The notes beneath the pieces were generated by a model, which did no database searches, was not told the DNA's origin, and was given only the letters and a program-made list of their open reading frames with translations. A DNA stretch of 64,000 nt from Alphaproteobacteria bacterium (GTDB lineage Bacteria > Pseudomonadota > Alphaproteobacteria > Rhizobiales > GCA-2746425): contig JANSWZ010000001.1 of the NCBI GenBank assembly GCA_024743215.1, positions 310,001 through 374,000 of the forward strand, written 5' to 3'. Below are positions 51,764-60,414 of the stretch, in pieces. Position 1 is the stretch's first letter, and each line of letters starts with the position of its first letter. The position numbers were made by a program, and so were the translations under genes.

Positions 51764-52432
51764 GTGAAGCGAGTCGGATTGATCATTCCCTCGTCCAATG
51801 TGGTCATCGAGGATGTTCTGCGCGGCAGGGCTGGTTCCTTTCGAAATGACATTGGTTTTCACATTGCCCGACTGCCGGTCACCACGGTCGATCTTGGAGA
51901 CCGCTCCAAAAAACAATTTGCTGCGGATGTGGTTGATCAGGCGATAGATCAATTGCTTGAAGCACACGTCAGTCAGATCATATTTGCAGGAACCGCCGGT
52001 GCATGGCTTGGTATTGAGCGGGAGCGGCGCTGGTGTGCAGAGGCTGAGCAAAGGACGGGCCTTTCGGTGACCAGCACAACACTGCTCACTTTGGCGGAAC
52101 TTAAATCCGCCAAATGGAGTGCATTAGGTCTGGTGACACCTTTCACGCCAAAGGTTCACAACGCGATTGTTCTGAATTTTGAAAGTGAAGGTTTTTCAGT
52201 CAATTACGGGAGCCATTTCGGGCTTGATAGCAGTCGTCAGATGGCGGAGGTCGCTCTGGATCAGATAGCAGATCGCATAGAAATGAGTTTCCGGAAAGGC
52301 TGTGATGGAGTCTTGTGTTTTTGCACGAATTTTCGTGGTTTCGAAGCAGCACAATTGATCAAACCCCCACACGCAACTGGAAAAATACGCGATTCTGTTC
52401 AATTGACTCTGAAGGCAGCGGGGCGGGTTTAA
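51764..52432 (+). CDS. Asp/Glu racemase-fold protein (maleate isomerase/arylmalonate decarboxylase-like)
   Basis: A 222-residue cofactor-independent racemase-fold protein. N-terminus KRVGLIIPSSNVVIEDVL is family-typical; the first half carries FAGTAGAWLG, where the first catalytic Cys would be expected but is absent, and the second catalytic Cys is in LCFCTNFRGFEA near 190. The C-terminus ATGKIRDSVQLTLKAAG fits the family end. A related C-terminal segment recurs at 54464-54536. Its neighbours (SDRs, tripartite transporter) suggest a dicarboxylate or aromatic acid pathway. Confidence 0.75.
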   Translation: MKRVGLIIPSSNVVIEDVLRGRAGSFRNDIGFHIARLPVTTVDLGDRSKKQFAADVVDQAIDQLLEAHVSQIIFAGTAGAWLGIERERRWCAEAEQRTGLSVTSTTLLTLAELKSAKWSALGLVTPFTPKVHNAIVLNFESEGFSVNYGSHFGLDSSRQMAEVALDQIADRIEMSFRKGCDGVLCFCTNFRGFEAAQLIKPPHATGKIRDSVQLTLKAAGRV

Positions 52433-52445
52433 CGCCAGCTGTCAG
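52375..52445. repeat. Repeat copy 1 (racemase 3' end)
   Basis: From AACTGGAAAAATACGCGATT to GTCAG. The first 31 bp match 54464-54494 with 3 mismatches, and similarity continues more loosely to GTCAG and beyond, including GTAGCCCGTCAAT. It holds the functional C-terminus of the racemase-family gene. Confidence 0.75.
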
Positions 52446-52537
52446 ACCCTGTGCGTAGCCCGTCAATCTGCCAGTGCTACACTCAGCACCGGCATGGATT
52501 TCTGACAATTGACAACACGCAATAACAAGAAGTCGAG

Positions 52538-53383
52538 CTATTTTCCTTTGGAAAATTCGTCAAAAGAACCGGCCCAACCCTCATGCCAACGTGAGAGCGG
52601 CGGCCGGTTTTCGATGATGTCACCCATGGCCCAGGCCATCCGCTTTTCGTCCGCAGCCCGGCTGACGTCATTGTCGGGGCAGATGATATAGAAATCATCG
52701 TTCCCCAGACTTTCCATCATGAAATCGGCGGTTTGTTCCGGCGTCCAGGCACCGGCTGGCTTCTCGGTTCGGCCATGCCGTGTCAAATCAGTGAAAACAA
52801 AGCCTGGAACCAGCAGATGTGCCGTCACCTTGGACTCGCTCTCTCGCAAATGATGTTGCAGCGCTTCGGTGAAGACTTTCACGCCCGCTTTTGAGACATT
52901 GTAAGCCGGGTCGCCGGGGGGCGTTGTTATGCCTTGCTTCGACCCTGTGTTGATAACCAAGCCGTCTTGCCCACGTGACATCATGCCCGGCACAAAGGTT
53001 TGGCAAAAATTTACAACGCCGCCAAGATTGACCGACAGAACCTGATCCCAAGTGTTTGTACTATCAAAAATATCACTGCCTGGTTGGGTTCCAGCATTGC
53101 ACATCAACACATCCACGCCGTCGAAACGATCAACGATTTCAGCTTCAAGCGCCTTGACCGCAGCCGGATCCGAGACGTCAATTTGCCGTGACATAACGTT
53201 TGGAGCACCACCGGCACGAACCGAAGCCTCAGCGGCTGGAAAGAGCTGATCACGCACATCAACCAGAACAATATTCATTCCGTTCCTGGCGAAAAGCTGC
53301 GCCGCAGCAAGACCAATGCCAGCCGCTCCTCCGGTAATGATCGCCGTCTTGCCAGCTTCGATTGCATTCATGCCCATGATCAT
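52538..53383 (-). CDS. Short-chain dehydrogenase/reductase
   Basis: A 281-residue SDR with full motifs: TGGAAGIGLA near 18, CNAGTQPG near 94, Ser in VINTGSKQG and Tyr/Lys in AYNVSKAGV near 160. The C-terminal extension after 215 (FMMESLGNDDFYIICPDND) is typical of longer 'classical' SDRs acting on hydroxy-acids or steroids-like substrates. Monocistronic on the minus strand, between the two repeat copies. The 294 bp following the start (53384-53677) show no gene. Confidence 0.88.
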   Translation of the reverse strand: MIMGMNAIEAGKTAIITGGAAGIGLAAAQLFARNGMNIVLVDVRDQLFPAAEASVRAGGAPNVMSRQIDVSDPAAVKALEAEIVDRFDGVDVLMCNAGTQPGSDIFDSTNTWDQVLSVNLGGVVNFCQTFVPGMMSRGQDGLVINTGSKQGITTPPGDPAYNVSKAGVKVFTEALQHHLRESESKVTAHLLVPGFVFTDLTRHGRTEKPAGAWTPEQTADFMMESLGNDDFYIICPDNDVSRAADEKRMAWAMGDIIENRPPLSRWHEGWAGSFDEFSKGK

Positions 53384-53677
53384 TTTCCTACCCTGATGGA
53401 AGAGGGCTCTTCATAGAAGTTTGAAGGCCTTTTGTGAAGCATCTCTGCCCATCCGAGACAGTCCATCAGTTGGTACGAAAAGATGCGCCTGGGATTAATT
53501 CTGCCAGAGGACGCATGAGAGTAGCTTACCTTTCGTCAAAGACATTTTTGTCCGCAACTTGGTTATCAAGCATAGAGAGCTGGAATTTCATCACTGCCGA
53601 GCGATCATTTGAGCGACCACCCTGATGTTCTTTGGCTGAGTTTTCTATGGTTGAGGCAGGCGACTTTCGACACAAGT

Positions 53678-53992
53678 TCAATCTGATCGCCTTTGCGGTT
53701 CCATTTCAACAAGCAAACTGTTGATTGAGATTTCTGGAGGTGAAGCGAATAGTTCAGCAAATTTCTGCATGGTCTTTTGAAACTCAGAACTTGCAGCCAG
53801 ACGTTTATAAGAAGCGGCGCTTCGCCAGGTGGCCATGACTGTAACAACGTTCGTTTCTGCATCAAAAACCATGCGCGCGCCTAACCAATCCGGTTCATTT
53901 TCAACCAGTCCAGGATTGGCTTTCTGAAAAATCCTGGCGCATGTTTCATGGGTTTCTGGCTTAAGCTTTACTCTGGTCATAATTACGTACAT
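53678..53992 (-). CDS. ABM-domain (antibiotic biosynthesis monooxygenase-like) small protein
   Basis: A 104-residue dimeric alpha-beta barrel-type protein from the ATG at 53992: MYVIMTRVKLKPETHE..FQKANPGLVENEPDWLGARMVFD and VTVMATWRSAASYKRLAASSEF. The strand-helix pattern with W in ATWRS is typical of the ABM/DUF-like stress-responsive monooxygenase fold. Function could be quinone-type oxidation or simple ligand handling; uncertain. Confidence 0.7.
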   Translation of the reverse strand: MYVIMTRVKLKPETHETCARIFQKANPGLVENEPDWLGARMVFDAETNVVTVMATWRSAASYKRLAASSEFQKTMQKFAELFASPPEISINSLLVEMEPQRRSD

Positions 53993-54160
53993 TGAAATTC
54001 CGATCAGATTTCTGAATGACAAAACTTACCTGCGCCATCCTGACTTGAAAAGCACGTGCTGCGAATTCCAATCGGCCGAGTTTCCCGCCGTTTCGAATGG
54101 AGTGAGCCATATCACTTTGTGGTGTGGGCAGCCTTACGCCGCATGTGGGGCGGAAGTCCA

Positions 54161-54271
54161 TTAAGGGTTGGAAACGGTGTTAGCTCTAACTTGAACCGTC
54201 AGATAGACCACCGCAAGTGCAACCGCTATCGTGCCAACGATACTGGTCATGAGTTGAATCATCTCAATCAT
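54161..54271 (-). CDS. 36-residue single-span membrane peptide
   Basis: A frame of 36 codons from ATG 54271, with GGACGGAGAG eight bases upstream. It encodes one membrane helix (TSIVGTIAVALAVVYLTVQVR) and a short tail ANTVSNP. The VVYLTVQVRANT segment recalls the N-terminal anchor of larger alphaproteobacterial proteins (LVYLAVQIRQNT), so it could be a truncated remnant rather than a genuine small protein. No other gene is evident in the 53993-54525 region apart from the repeat copy 2. Confidence 0.45.
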   Translation of the reverse strand: MIEMIQLMTSIVGTIAVALAVVYLTVQVRANTVSNP

Positions 54272-54463
54272 GCGTTTCTCTCCGTCCTTCGATCCCCAAT
54301 GATACATAAGTGGTGACCCAAGACAATTCAGGGAAGCCAAGCGGTCAGTGGCCGCTGAAAATCCAGTTATTGCCGCAGCTCAGGTTACACCAATTTCCAC
54401 GTCCAACCCTGAATCACTTTGGCGCCTGAGCAGATCTACGGAGTTGGTTAAATTCTCCCAAGT

Positions 54464-54536
54464 AACTGGAAAGATACGCGACCCTGTTCAATTGGCGCCG
54501 GATACGGCAGGGGACGTGTTTGGCGCTAGCTGTCAG
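54464..54536. repeat. Repeat copy 2 (degenerate racemase-end remnant)
   Basis: A diverged copy of 52375-52445. In one frame it reads VTGKIRDPVQLAPDTAGDV, a decayed version of the racemase C-terminus (ATGKIRDSVQLTLKAAG). Its right end overlaps the last codons and stop of the convergent DUF3137 gene. No upstream racemase sequence is preserved. Confidence 0.7.
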
Positions 54537-55518
54537 GCAGGGCGAGTAGTAGGTCAATGATCGTGCGCGGCAGCATCAGATCGTCAAAGGCTGCGTGGAC
54601 TTTTTCATCGAATTTGCTCAAGGGCTGGTCTATGGAGGTGAAGTTCATGAAATCGTGGTCGAGATCGATGGCCATGTAGAACCAATGGCCTTCAAAGGCA
54701 GCGGTTATGCGTCTGTCGGTACCGTCAGGTTTACGGGATAGCTCATTCAGCTTTTGGCCAAAGTCGGTTCCCAAAAGCTGTTCGGCGCATGCGGGATCGT
54801 CGGTATAAACCTCATAAACCTCCTCACATTCCGCGTTGGATAAATCCAGTTTTTTCAAATGGTCTGAACCCTTTGTGGCCCATTTGTTCAGTACATTCAG
54901 GAAGTCTCCGTGATCTGCCAGGAATATGATTTTCGGCATTTCAATCGGGCATTGCACGGCAATGAGCAGGCCGCTGAACAGGGTTCTGGTTTTCCGGTCG
55001 CCATTACTATCCCGGTAGGTGTTGGAGAAAGATGCCTGAACAGAGCGATAAGTTACATTGCGCCATTTGCCTTCAACTGAATCTTCGAAGCGGGCATTGT
55101 CATGCTGCGGTATCACGCGGAGGTCTCGCAGCAATTTGATGGGATGAAAACCCGGTTTAGGCTTTTTGAAATGTCTCAGGTCACCCAGGAACTCGCAGAT
55201 GATGGGGCTCGCCAGCTCGCTTAACTGCTCCTCAAACTTTCTACCCCGCGATGTGTAGACAAGCAAAGCGAGGGCGCAACCCCAGAATAAAGGAAAGAGT
55301 GCGAGGGCGATGTGGACATAGATTGCGGCGGCAACTGAAAGGGTGGTTGTTACCGCAAGAATGATTTCGATCCATTTGCCGGTCCGGTGATTGATGGCCA
55401 GCCGTTCGCGTTCCAACTCTTGCAGAGCCGGCGCGATTTGTGCTGCGAAAACGTCGGAAAACCCTTGTTCGTACCAGGCGGTTTCGACAAATTTGAACTG
55501 TGATGCTTCCTGCAACAT
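54526..55518 (-). CDS. DUF3137 family membrane protein
   Basis: A 330-residue protein from the ATG at 55518 (MLQEASQFKFVETAWYEQGF). Two membrane helices lie near 50-90 (IEIILAVTTTLSVAAAIYVHI; LALFPLFWGCALALLVYT). The remaining part is a soluble domain with typical DUF3137 features: RNVTYRSVQASFSNTYRDSNG, LFSGLLIAVQCP, VYTDDPACAEQLLG and FEGHWFYMAIDL. Function unknown; often paired with LemA-like or small membrane proteins. The upstream gene's stop (TAAG) abuts this ATG, so translation is likely coupled. Confidence 0.8.
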   Translation of the reverse strand: MLQEASQFKFVETAWYEQGFSDVFAAQIAPALQELERERLAINHRTGKWIEIILAVTTTLSVAAAIYVHIALALFPLFWGCALALLVYTSRGRKFEEQLSELASPIICEFLGDLRHFKKPKPGFHPIKLLRDLRVIPQHDNARFEDSVEGKWRNVTYRSVQASFSNTYRDSNGDRKTRTLFSGLLIAVQCPIEMPKIIFLADHGDFLNVLNKWATKGSDHLKKLDLSNAECEEVYEVYTDDPACAEQLLGTDFGQKLNELSRKPDGTDRRITAAFEGHWFYMAIDLDHDFMNFTSIDQPLSKFDEKVHAAFDDLMLPRTIIDLLLALPDS

Positions 55519-55519
55519 C

Positions 55520-55906
55520 TTAAAACAGTGTGGTGGTCTGAAAGACAATGCTGAACCACAGTAGCAGCCATGCGATGAAGCATTGGAACGCAAATAAAAG
55601 CCAGACGATCCATGCTGTTCCGGTGAACGTTGCGACAACAGCAAACCCAACCGCCAGAGCTATGAACACAAGTATTTGAGGTTCATTCAGAAATGCATTT
55701 TGCTGAATCAGTGTCATGCCCAATGTCAGCGCCAACCCCAGCGAGCTGACAATTGTCAAAAGGCGCAATGGAGTCATTGTCCAGTTGTTGAAAGCGGAAA
55801 ATGCCAATGCCACGACACAAACCGCCAGAAATACGATGAGGCTGATTGCTTCCTGACCCAGATTGGAGAAACTGGTTTGGAATTGCCGGTGCATCTTGTC
55901 GTCCAT
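55520..55906 (-). CDS. Four-helix membrane protein, translationally coupled to DUF3137 gene
   Basis: A 128-residue protein (from ATG 55906, MDDKMHRQFQ..) with four hydrophobic helices: AISLIVFLAVCVVALAFSAF, RLLTIVSSLGLALTLGMT, ILVFIALAVGFAVVATF and WIVWLLFAFQCFIAWLLLW. No family recognised. Stop TAA is separated from the next ATG by one base, so the two proteins are probably made together and may form a complex. Confidence 0.7.
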   Translation of the reverse strand: MDDKMHRQFQTSFSNLGQEAISLIVFLAVCVVALAFSAFNNWTMTPLRLLTIVSSLGLALTLGMTLIQQNAFLNEPQILVFIALAVGFAVVATFTGTAWIVWLLFAFQCFIAWLLLWFSIVFQTTTLF

Positions 55907-55981
55907 TTGTTGCCATTGAAATCGGGGGCAATTTGACAGCACAGCGTTTCGGTTATTGGTCAGGCAAGCGGATGTATGGTT

Positions 55982-56060
55982 TCAATTGTATCTGACCACC
56001 TTGGATACAGGACTGCACTGTTACAATTGATACAAAGGAAGCCGTGCTGCGGATACAGGA
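55982..56060. promoter_or_regulatory. GATACA-core repeats upstream of the hybrid kinase gene
   Basis: TCAATTGTATC (55982-55992, inverted orientation), GGATACAGGA (56003-56012), TTACAATTGATAC (56021-56033) and GGATACAGGA again (56051-56060). The GATACA core recurs at 23-25-bp steps. The same elements occur at 60911-60951, so this is a good candidate for binding by the OmpR-type regulator encoded at 59599. Confidence 0.6.
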
Positions 56061-56170
56061 ACAGGGCTTACTGTGCGCGGGGCTGCCGACTATGATCAAA
56101 GAACATGGTCAAACATCATTATGAGGTGTTAGCAATTCCGACGTATTATTGTTGAAACCGGGCAAAACGC

Positions 56171-59100
56171 ATGTCGCATGCGGATCATATGAACCAGAGC
56201 GTACAAACCCCACTGGACTCCCTCGACTTTCTGCAGGAAGTGATTGAGGCCCTTGAAGAGGGTGTGGCGCTGTTTGATTCCCGGCTGCAATTCGTTCTGT
56301 GCAATCAAAAATATCTCGACCTTGCCTGTGCACCTGATGTCGCTTTTCCAAAAAAGGGCGAGGGGTCCGATGTTATTGCCCGCCGCCAATTCGCTTCAGG
56401 GGCGTTTGTACTGCCTGAAGGCACCGACTTGAGCGACATAGTTGGTTCAACGCTTGACGCTGTGCGCATGCTGAAGAGCGGCGTGGAATTTCAGCGTAGC
56501 GATGGCCGTGTGATATCCGCCTCATCCAGAAAAACCAATCAGGGCGGATTTCTGGTCACTGTTATGGACATAACGGAGCGCCGCCAGGTGGAAGAGGCGG
56601 AACGCCGGTCAGGCGAATTATTGCGCACAGTCATTGAAGCCTGTCCGGCAAATTTTCTCATGTCCAGGGCGGCAACTGGCGAGGTGCTCTATCGGTCTGT
56701 CGCGTCGAAAGATCTGTTTGGTGAGCAGGTTAGTGCCAAAAGCCATTGGACGAACCCGGCCGATCGAGAAACCTATCTTGCCTCATTGGAGCGGGACGGG
56801 CGGGTTGATGACATGTTCGTGGAAGGGCGCAACGCGAAGGGCGAGATGTTCCCCTCTCAGGTTTCCGCGCGGCTGATCCGCTATCAGGATGAAGATGTCA
56901 TCGTGTCCTCTACGACCGATCTGACCGAGGCTTTTACACTGCGCGGTGAACGGGATAAAGCCAATGCCCGATTGCGTGATGCCGTGGAGGCGCTGGAGGA
57001 GGGCTTCGTTCTGTATGACGAAGAACATCGCTTCGTGCTGTCGAATAGCCGCTACGCGGATATGCTTGGTCCCCATCGCAAGAATTTAAAACCTGGCACT
57101 CATATGTCGGATATTATTGGGCCCGCTCTTGCCGGAGGCTACATATCGATGGTCCGGGCTCCCGCGGGCGGTATGGAAGGCCTTCTTGCCACGCTTCATG
57201 AGCAAAAGACGCTTAAAGTCGAGATCAAGGTTGCAGACGGGACGCAAAGGGAAATCACGCTCGGCAAGCTGGCTGATGGCGGAATTGTTGCCACGGTTCT
57301 GGATATTACGCATCAACGGACCGCTGAGGCCTGGGCGCGTGAAATGCTCAGTGACGCCATTGAAGCGGTAGATTTTGGTGTCGCCCTTGTTGACGACAGT
57401 GAACGGCTTGTCTTTGCCAATCAGAAGTTTCGGGAAATTGGAGATCCCAACAATAACATTCTGGTTGCGGGTCAAAAAATGCGGGACATCCACAGCGCGG
57501 CAGTTGATACCGGCCTTTTCCCAACATTGCCCGGATTGTCGAAAACAGATTTGCTGGATCATCTGGACGCCCAAATCCGGGACTCAGCCAAAGGCTTTCC
57601 GGTTCCCAACAATCACAACAGTGAAATCGTTGGCAGCATTTATGAGACCTCGTTTGGCGGCCGGCTGCTGACCTTGAATGATGTTACGGAACAACGCCGA
57701 ACCGAGCGCTTGTTTGCAGATGCGGTTGCACGTCTTCCGGTTGGTGTTGCCATTGAAAGGGCTGATGGACGTTTTTCTCATTGCAACGATGCCTTTGCGG
57801 GGCCGTTTCAGCGCTCTGCGGCTGAGCTTTTGGAACTGTCGCCTGAAGAACGGGTGGATATTCTTGCGCCCAAAATGGCCACGGTAAATGGCAGGCCTAC
57901 AAATGGCAGGGCTGTGGCCGCATTTGCAGAAGCGCTGGAAGTGCAGCGCAGATCATTGCGTCCCATGGAAGTCAGTATGCTGGATGGGCATCACTATCTG
58001 GTTGAGCGGGCTGATACCCAGGATAAGGGCCGTGTGGTTGTGGTGACCGATATCACTGCCCTCAAGGAAGCAGAAGCAAAGACGCTGGATGCCGTTACCG
58101 ATGCCATTCAATCGCTTGATGAGGCGCTTGTGCTGTTTGATCACGATCTGAAGTTCGTGATGGCCAATAAGCGCTGGTATGAGATTTTCTTCTCTGACAA
58201 CCGTTTGCCGGATATGGGCGAAAGCGCGCGTGATCTGATGCTGCGTCTCATGAATGCCGGGTTTTACATGCTGCCCGATGGCATAGATGCGCAGGAATTT
58301 GAAATACGGATGATTGATGCCCTGCGCAATTATTCCAAGCGTGTTCCACTTGCATTGACCGATGGCCGTTTTCTGCTGGCGTCATCGCACAAGACGGGCC
58401 TTGGCGGATTTCTGGTCTCCTGTACGGATGTCACAGAACAACACCGTGCTGAAGAAGAACTGGAACGCCAAAGGGAAATCAGTCATCAAAATGAAAAACT
58501 GTCTGCGCTGGGTGAGTTGCTGGCTGGTGTGGCCCATGAATTGAATAATCCATTATCAATCGTGGTGGGCTACGCTCAGATGCTTCAGGGAAAGGTCAAG
58601 GACCCGGTTCTGGAAAAGCGCGTAGATCGGATTGCCCAGGCGGCTGATCGGAGCGCCAAGATTGTGAAGACGTTTCTGGCAATGGCGCGGCAGCGCCCGG
58701 CAAAAATTGAAACCTGTTCGCTAAACGAACTTGCAACGATTGCATTGGAAGTCGCAGGCTATGGGCTGCGTGCAAATGGTGTCAAAATCTCCCTGGATCT
58801 TGATCCGCATCTTCCACCGGTTTCAGGAGATCCAGATCAACTGATTCAGGTCTTCACCAATTTGATTGTGAATGCTGAACACGCAGTTGCGGCCCATGGC
58901 GCGCTTGGGAACCTGACCATACGCTCCTACCAGGACCCCCAAAAAGAACAGGCGGTTGTGGAAATTCGCGACAATGGCGCCGGCATACCCAAGGACATGC
59001 AGGCCCGAATATTTGAACCTTTTTTTACAACAAAGGATGTGGGAGACGGAACGGGTGTTGGTCTGGCGTTTTGCCATCGGATCATCGCCACACATGGCGG

Positions 59101-59602
59101 TGCTCTGGATTTGAAATCCGTGCCGGGCCGCGGAACCGTTTTTTTTGTGCGTCTTGACGTCTTCAAGTCGGCGACGGAGGTGGTCAGTGAGGTTCCTTCG
59201 ATTTTGAATTCGTCGCAGAATCTGCGTGTTCTCGTTGTTGACGATGAGCCGGATATTGGCGAACTCATCCAGGATATACTGGCGGAAGTGGGATATAAAA
59301 CGGCGAAAACCGTCAGCGCTGAAGATGCATTGAGGCAACTGCAAAGTGATCAGTTTGACCTGATCATAAGTGACTTCAAGATGCCAGGCATTGATGGTGC
59401 GGGCTTCTATGGGCTCCTGATGGATCAGATGCCACATCTGGCCGATCGTGTTCTTTTCATTACGGGAGATTCCATGAGCAGCAAAAGCACGGCATTCTTT
59501 GAAGAGAGCAACCGGCCATACCTTGAAAAACCGATTGTTGCGGGAGAATTGATCCGGAAAATCGATGAATTGATCGGTGGAAAGGGTGAGGTAACCCAAT
59601 GA
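56171..59602 (+). CDS. Multi-PAS hybrid sensor histidine kinase
   Basis: A 1143-residue, apparently soluble kinase. About six PAS modules precede the kinase core, seen as repeated segments like ALEEGVALFD..QFVLCNQKY near residue 27, EEGFVLYDEEHRFVLSN near 275, FGVALVDDSERLVFANQ near 400, PVGVAIERADGRFSHCND near 522 and DEALVLFDHDLKFVMANKR near 648. The phospho-acceptor His789 lies in LLAGVAHELNNPLS. ATPase N/G boxes follow (NLIVNAEHAV, EIRDNGAGIP, DGTGVGLAF). A C-terminal receiver has Asp1068 in LIISDFKMPG and Lys near the end (LEKPI). No membrane helix, so it senses a cytoplasmic signal. ATGA overlap with the regulator gene. Confidence 0.95.
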   Translation: MSHADHMNQSVQTPLDSLDFLQEVIEALEEGVALFDSRLQFVLCNQKYLDLACAPDVAFPKKGEGSDVIARRQFASGAFVLPEGTDLSDIVGSTLDAVRMLKSGVEFQRSDGRVISASSRKTNQGGFLVTVMDITERRQVEEAERRSGELLRTVIEACPANFLMSRAATGEVLYRSVASKDLFGEQVSAKSHWTNPADRETYLASLERDGRVDDMFVEGRNAKGEMFPSQVSARLIRYQDEDVIVSSTTDLTEAFTLRGERDKANARLRDAVEALEEGFVLYDEEHRFVLSNSRYADMLGPHRKNLKPGTHMSDIIGPALAGGYISMVRAPAGGMEGLLATLHEQKTLKVEIKVADGTQREITLGKLADGGIVATVLDITHQRTAEAWAREMLSDAIEAVDFGVALVDDSERLVFANQKFREIGDPNNNILVAGQKMRDIHSAAVDTGLFPTLPGLSKTDLLDHLDAQIRDSAKGFPVPNNHNSEIVGSIYETSFGGRLLTLNDVTEQRRTERLFADAVARLPVGVAIERADGRFSHCNDAFAGPFQRSAAELLELSPEERVDILAPKMATVNGRPTNGRAVAAFAEALEVQRRSLRPMEVSMLDGHHYLVERADTQDKGRVVVVTDITALKEAEAKTLDAVTDAIQSLDEALVLFDHDLKFVMANKRWYEIFFSDNRLPDMGESARDLMLRLMNAGFYMLPDGIDAQEFEIRMIDALRNYSKRVPLALTDGRFLLASSHKTGLGGFLVSCTDVTEQHRAEEELERQREISHQNEKLSALGELLAGVAHELNNPLSIVVGYAQMLQGKVKDPVLEKRVDRIAQAADRSAKIVKTFLAMARQRPAKIETCSLNELATIALEVAGYGLRANGVKISLDLDPHLPPVSGDPDQLIQVFTNLIVNAEHAVAAHGALGNLTIRSYQDPQKEQAVVEIRDNGAGIPKDMQARIFEPFFTTKDVGDGTGVGLAFCHRIIATHGGALDLKSVPGRGTVFFVRLDVFKSATEVVSEVPSILNSSQNLRVLVVDDEPDIGELIQDILAEVGYKTAKTVSAEDALRQLQSDQFDLIISDFKMPGIDGAGFYGLLMDQMPHLADRVLFITGDSMSSKSTAFFEESNRPYLEKPIVAGELIRKIDELIGGKGEVTQ

Positions 59603-60309
59603 ATGCTCCCGCTAAACAAATTCTCGTTTGTGACGATGAAACGCATCTTCGAGAGATGGTTGCAGAGTATCTTGGCGAGCGAGGATACGCGGTCATTGAG
59701 GCTGGAAATGGCGCTGAACTGAAGACCGTTCTGCAATCAAATGCACCTGATCTGATTATTCTGGATGTCAATATGCCGGGCGCCGATGGGCTGACCGTGC
59801 TTCGGGAGTTGAGGATTGATTCCAATGTTCCCGTTATCATGCTGACTGCGGCCAGCGAGGTAATCGACAGGGTTGTCGGGTTGGAGATGGGCGCTGATGA
59901 CTACGTCGGAAAGCCAGTTGATCTGCGCGAGTTGGAGGCTCGGATAAAAGCATCGCTGCGGCGTCAGAACACCAATTCCATTGAACAGGAGGCCAAGGCA
60001 AAGATGAAGGGGACAATTCCTTTTGGAACTTGCCGTCTTGATCTGGATGCCGCGAAGCTTTTCGCGGCAGACGACAATGAAATTGCGCTGACGGCAATGG
60101 AATTCAGCCTGTTGCGTGTGTTTGCTGAAAATCGGGGCCGCGTCCTCAATCGCGATCAGCTTCTGGAACAGGCGCATGATCGGGGGTGGGAACCCTTTGA
60201 CAGATCGATTGATCTGCGCATTTCCCGGCTGCGGCGGAAGATTGAATCCAATCCAGAAAAACCTGAAACCATCCGCACGGTTCGTGGCATCGGATATGTC
60301 TTTGATTGA
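59599..60309 (+). CDS. OmpR-family response regulator
   Basis: A 236-residue two-domain regulator. The receiver (1-120) has acidic pocket CDDETH and phospho-Asp56 in IILDVNMPGADG, plus Lys in DDYVGKPVDLREL. The winged-helix DNA-binding domain (about 140-232) ends with RIRGIGYVFD-type sequence (TVRGIGYVFD). It overlaps the hybrid kinase by 4 bp, so the pair is co-translated. Targets probably include its own promoter (55982-56060) and the gene at 60822 (60911-60951). Confidence 0.95.
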   Translation: MNAPAKQILVCDDETHLREMVAEYLGERGYAVIEAGNGAELKTVLQSNAPDLIILDVNMPGADGLTVLRELRIDSNVPVIMLTAASEVIDRVVGLEMGADDYVGKPVDLRELEARIKASLRRQNTNSIEQEAKAKMKGTIPFGTCRLDLDAAKLFAADDNEIALTAMEFSLLRVFAENRGRVLNRDQLLEQAHDRGWEPFDRSIDLRISRLRRKIESNPEKPETIRTVRGIGYVFD

Positions 60310-60336
60310 GTGACCAGAGCCTTGGTCAAAAAAGGG

Positions 60337-60368
60337 AACCCTGCGATTGACGGATCAATCACAGGGTT
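60337..60368. terminator. Bidirectional terminator between regulator and small secreted-protein gene
   Basis: AACCCTG-C-GATTGA-CGGA-TCAATC-A-CAGGGTT forms a 13-bp stem with one internal mismatch and a tetraloop. On the minus strand it is followed by CCCTTTTTT, so it efficiently ends the convergent gene (stop at 60415); it also lies 28 bp past the regulator stop. Confidence 0.85.
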
Positions 60369-60414
60369 GTCTGGCCCATTCAGTTAGGTTTCCACCGAAA
60401 AAGTGGTGGGTGGT

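Noticed and set aside
53384-53677. A gene in the 294-bp gap after the SDR start
   Set aside because: Only a 63-residue plus-strand frame (53434-53625) without Shine-Dalgarno or similarity; I see nothing supportable in this stretch.
54348-54560. 70-residue plus-strand frame
   Set aside because: No Shine-Dalgarno; it only captures the decayed racemase-end repeat and runs into the DUF3137 gene end.
58823-59599. 258-residue minus-strand frame
   Set aside because: Antisense to the kinase and receiver domains of the hybrid kinase; no domain recognisable.
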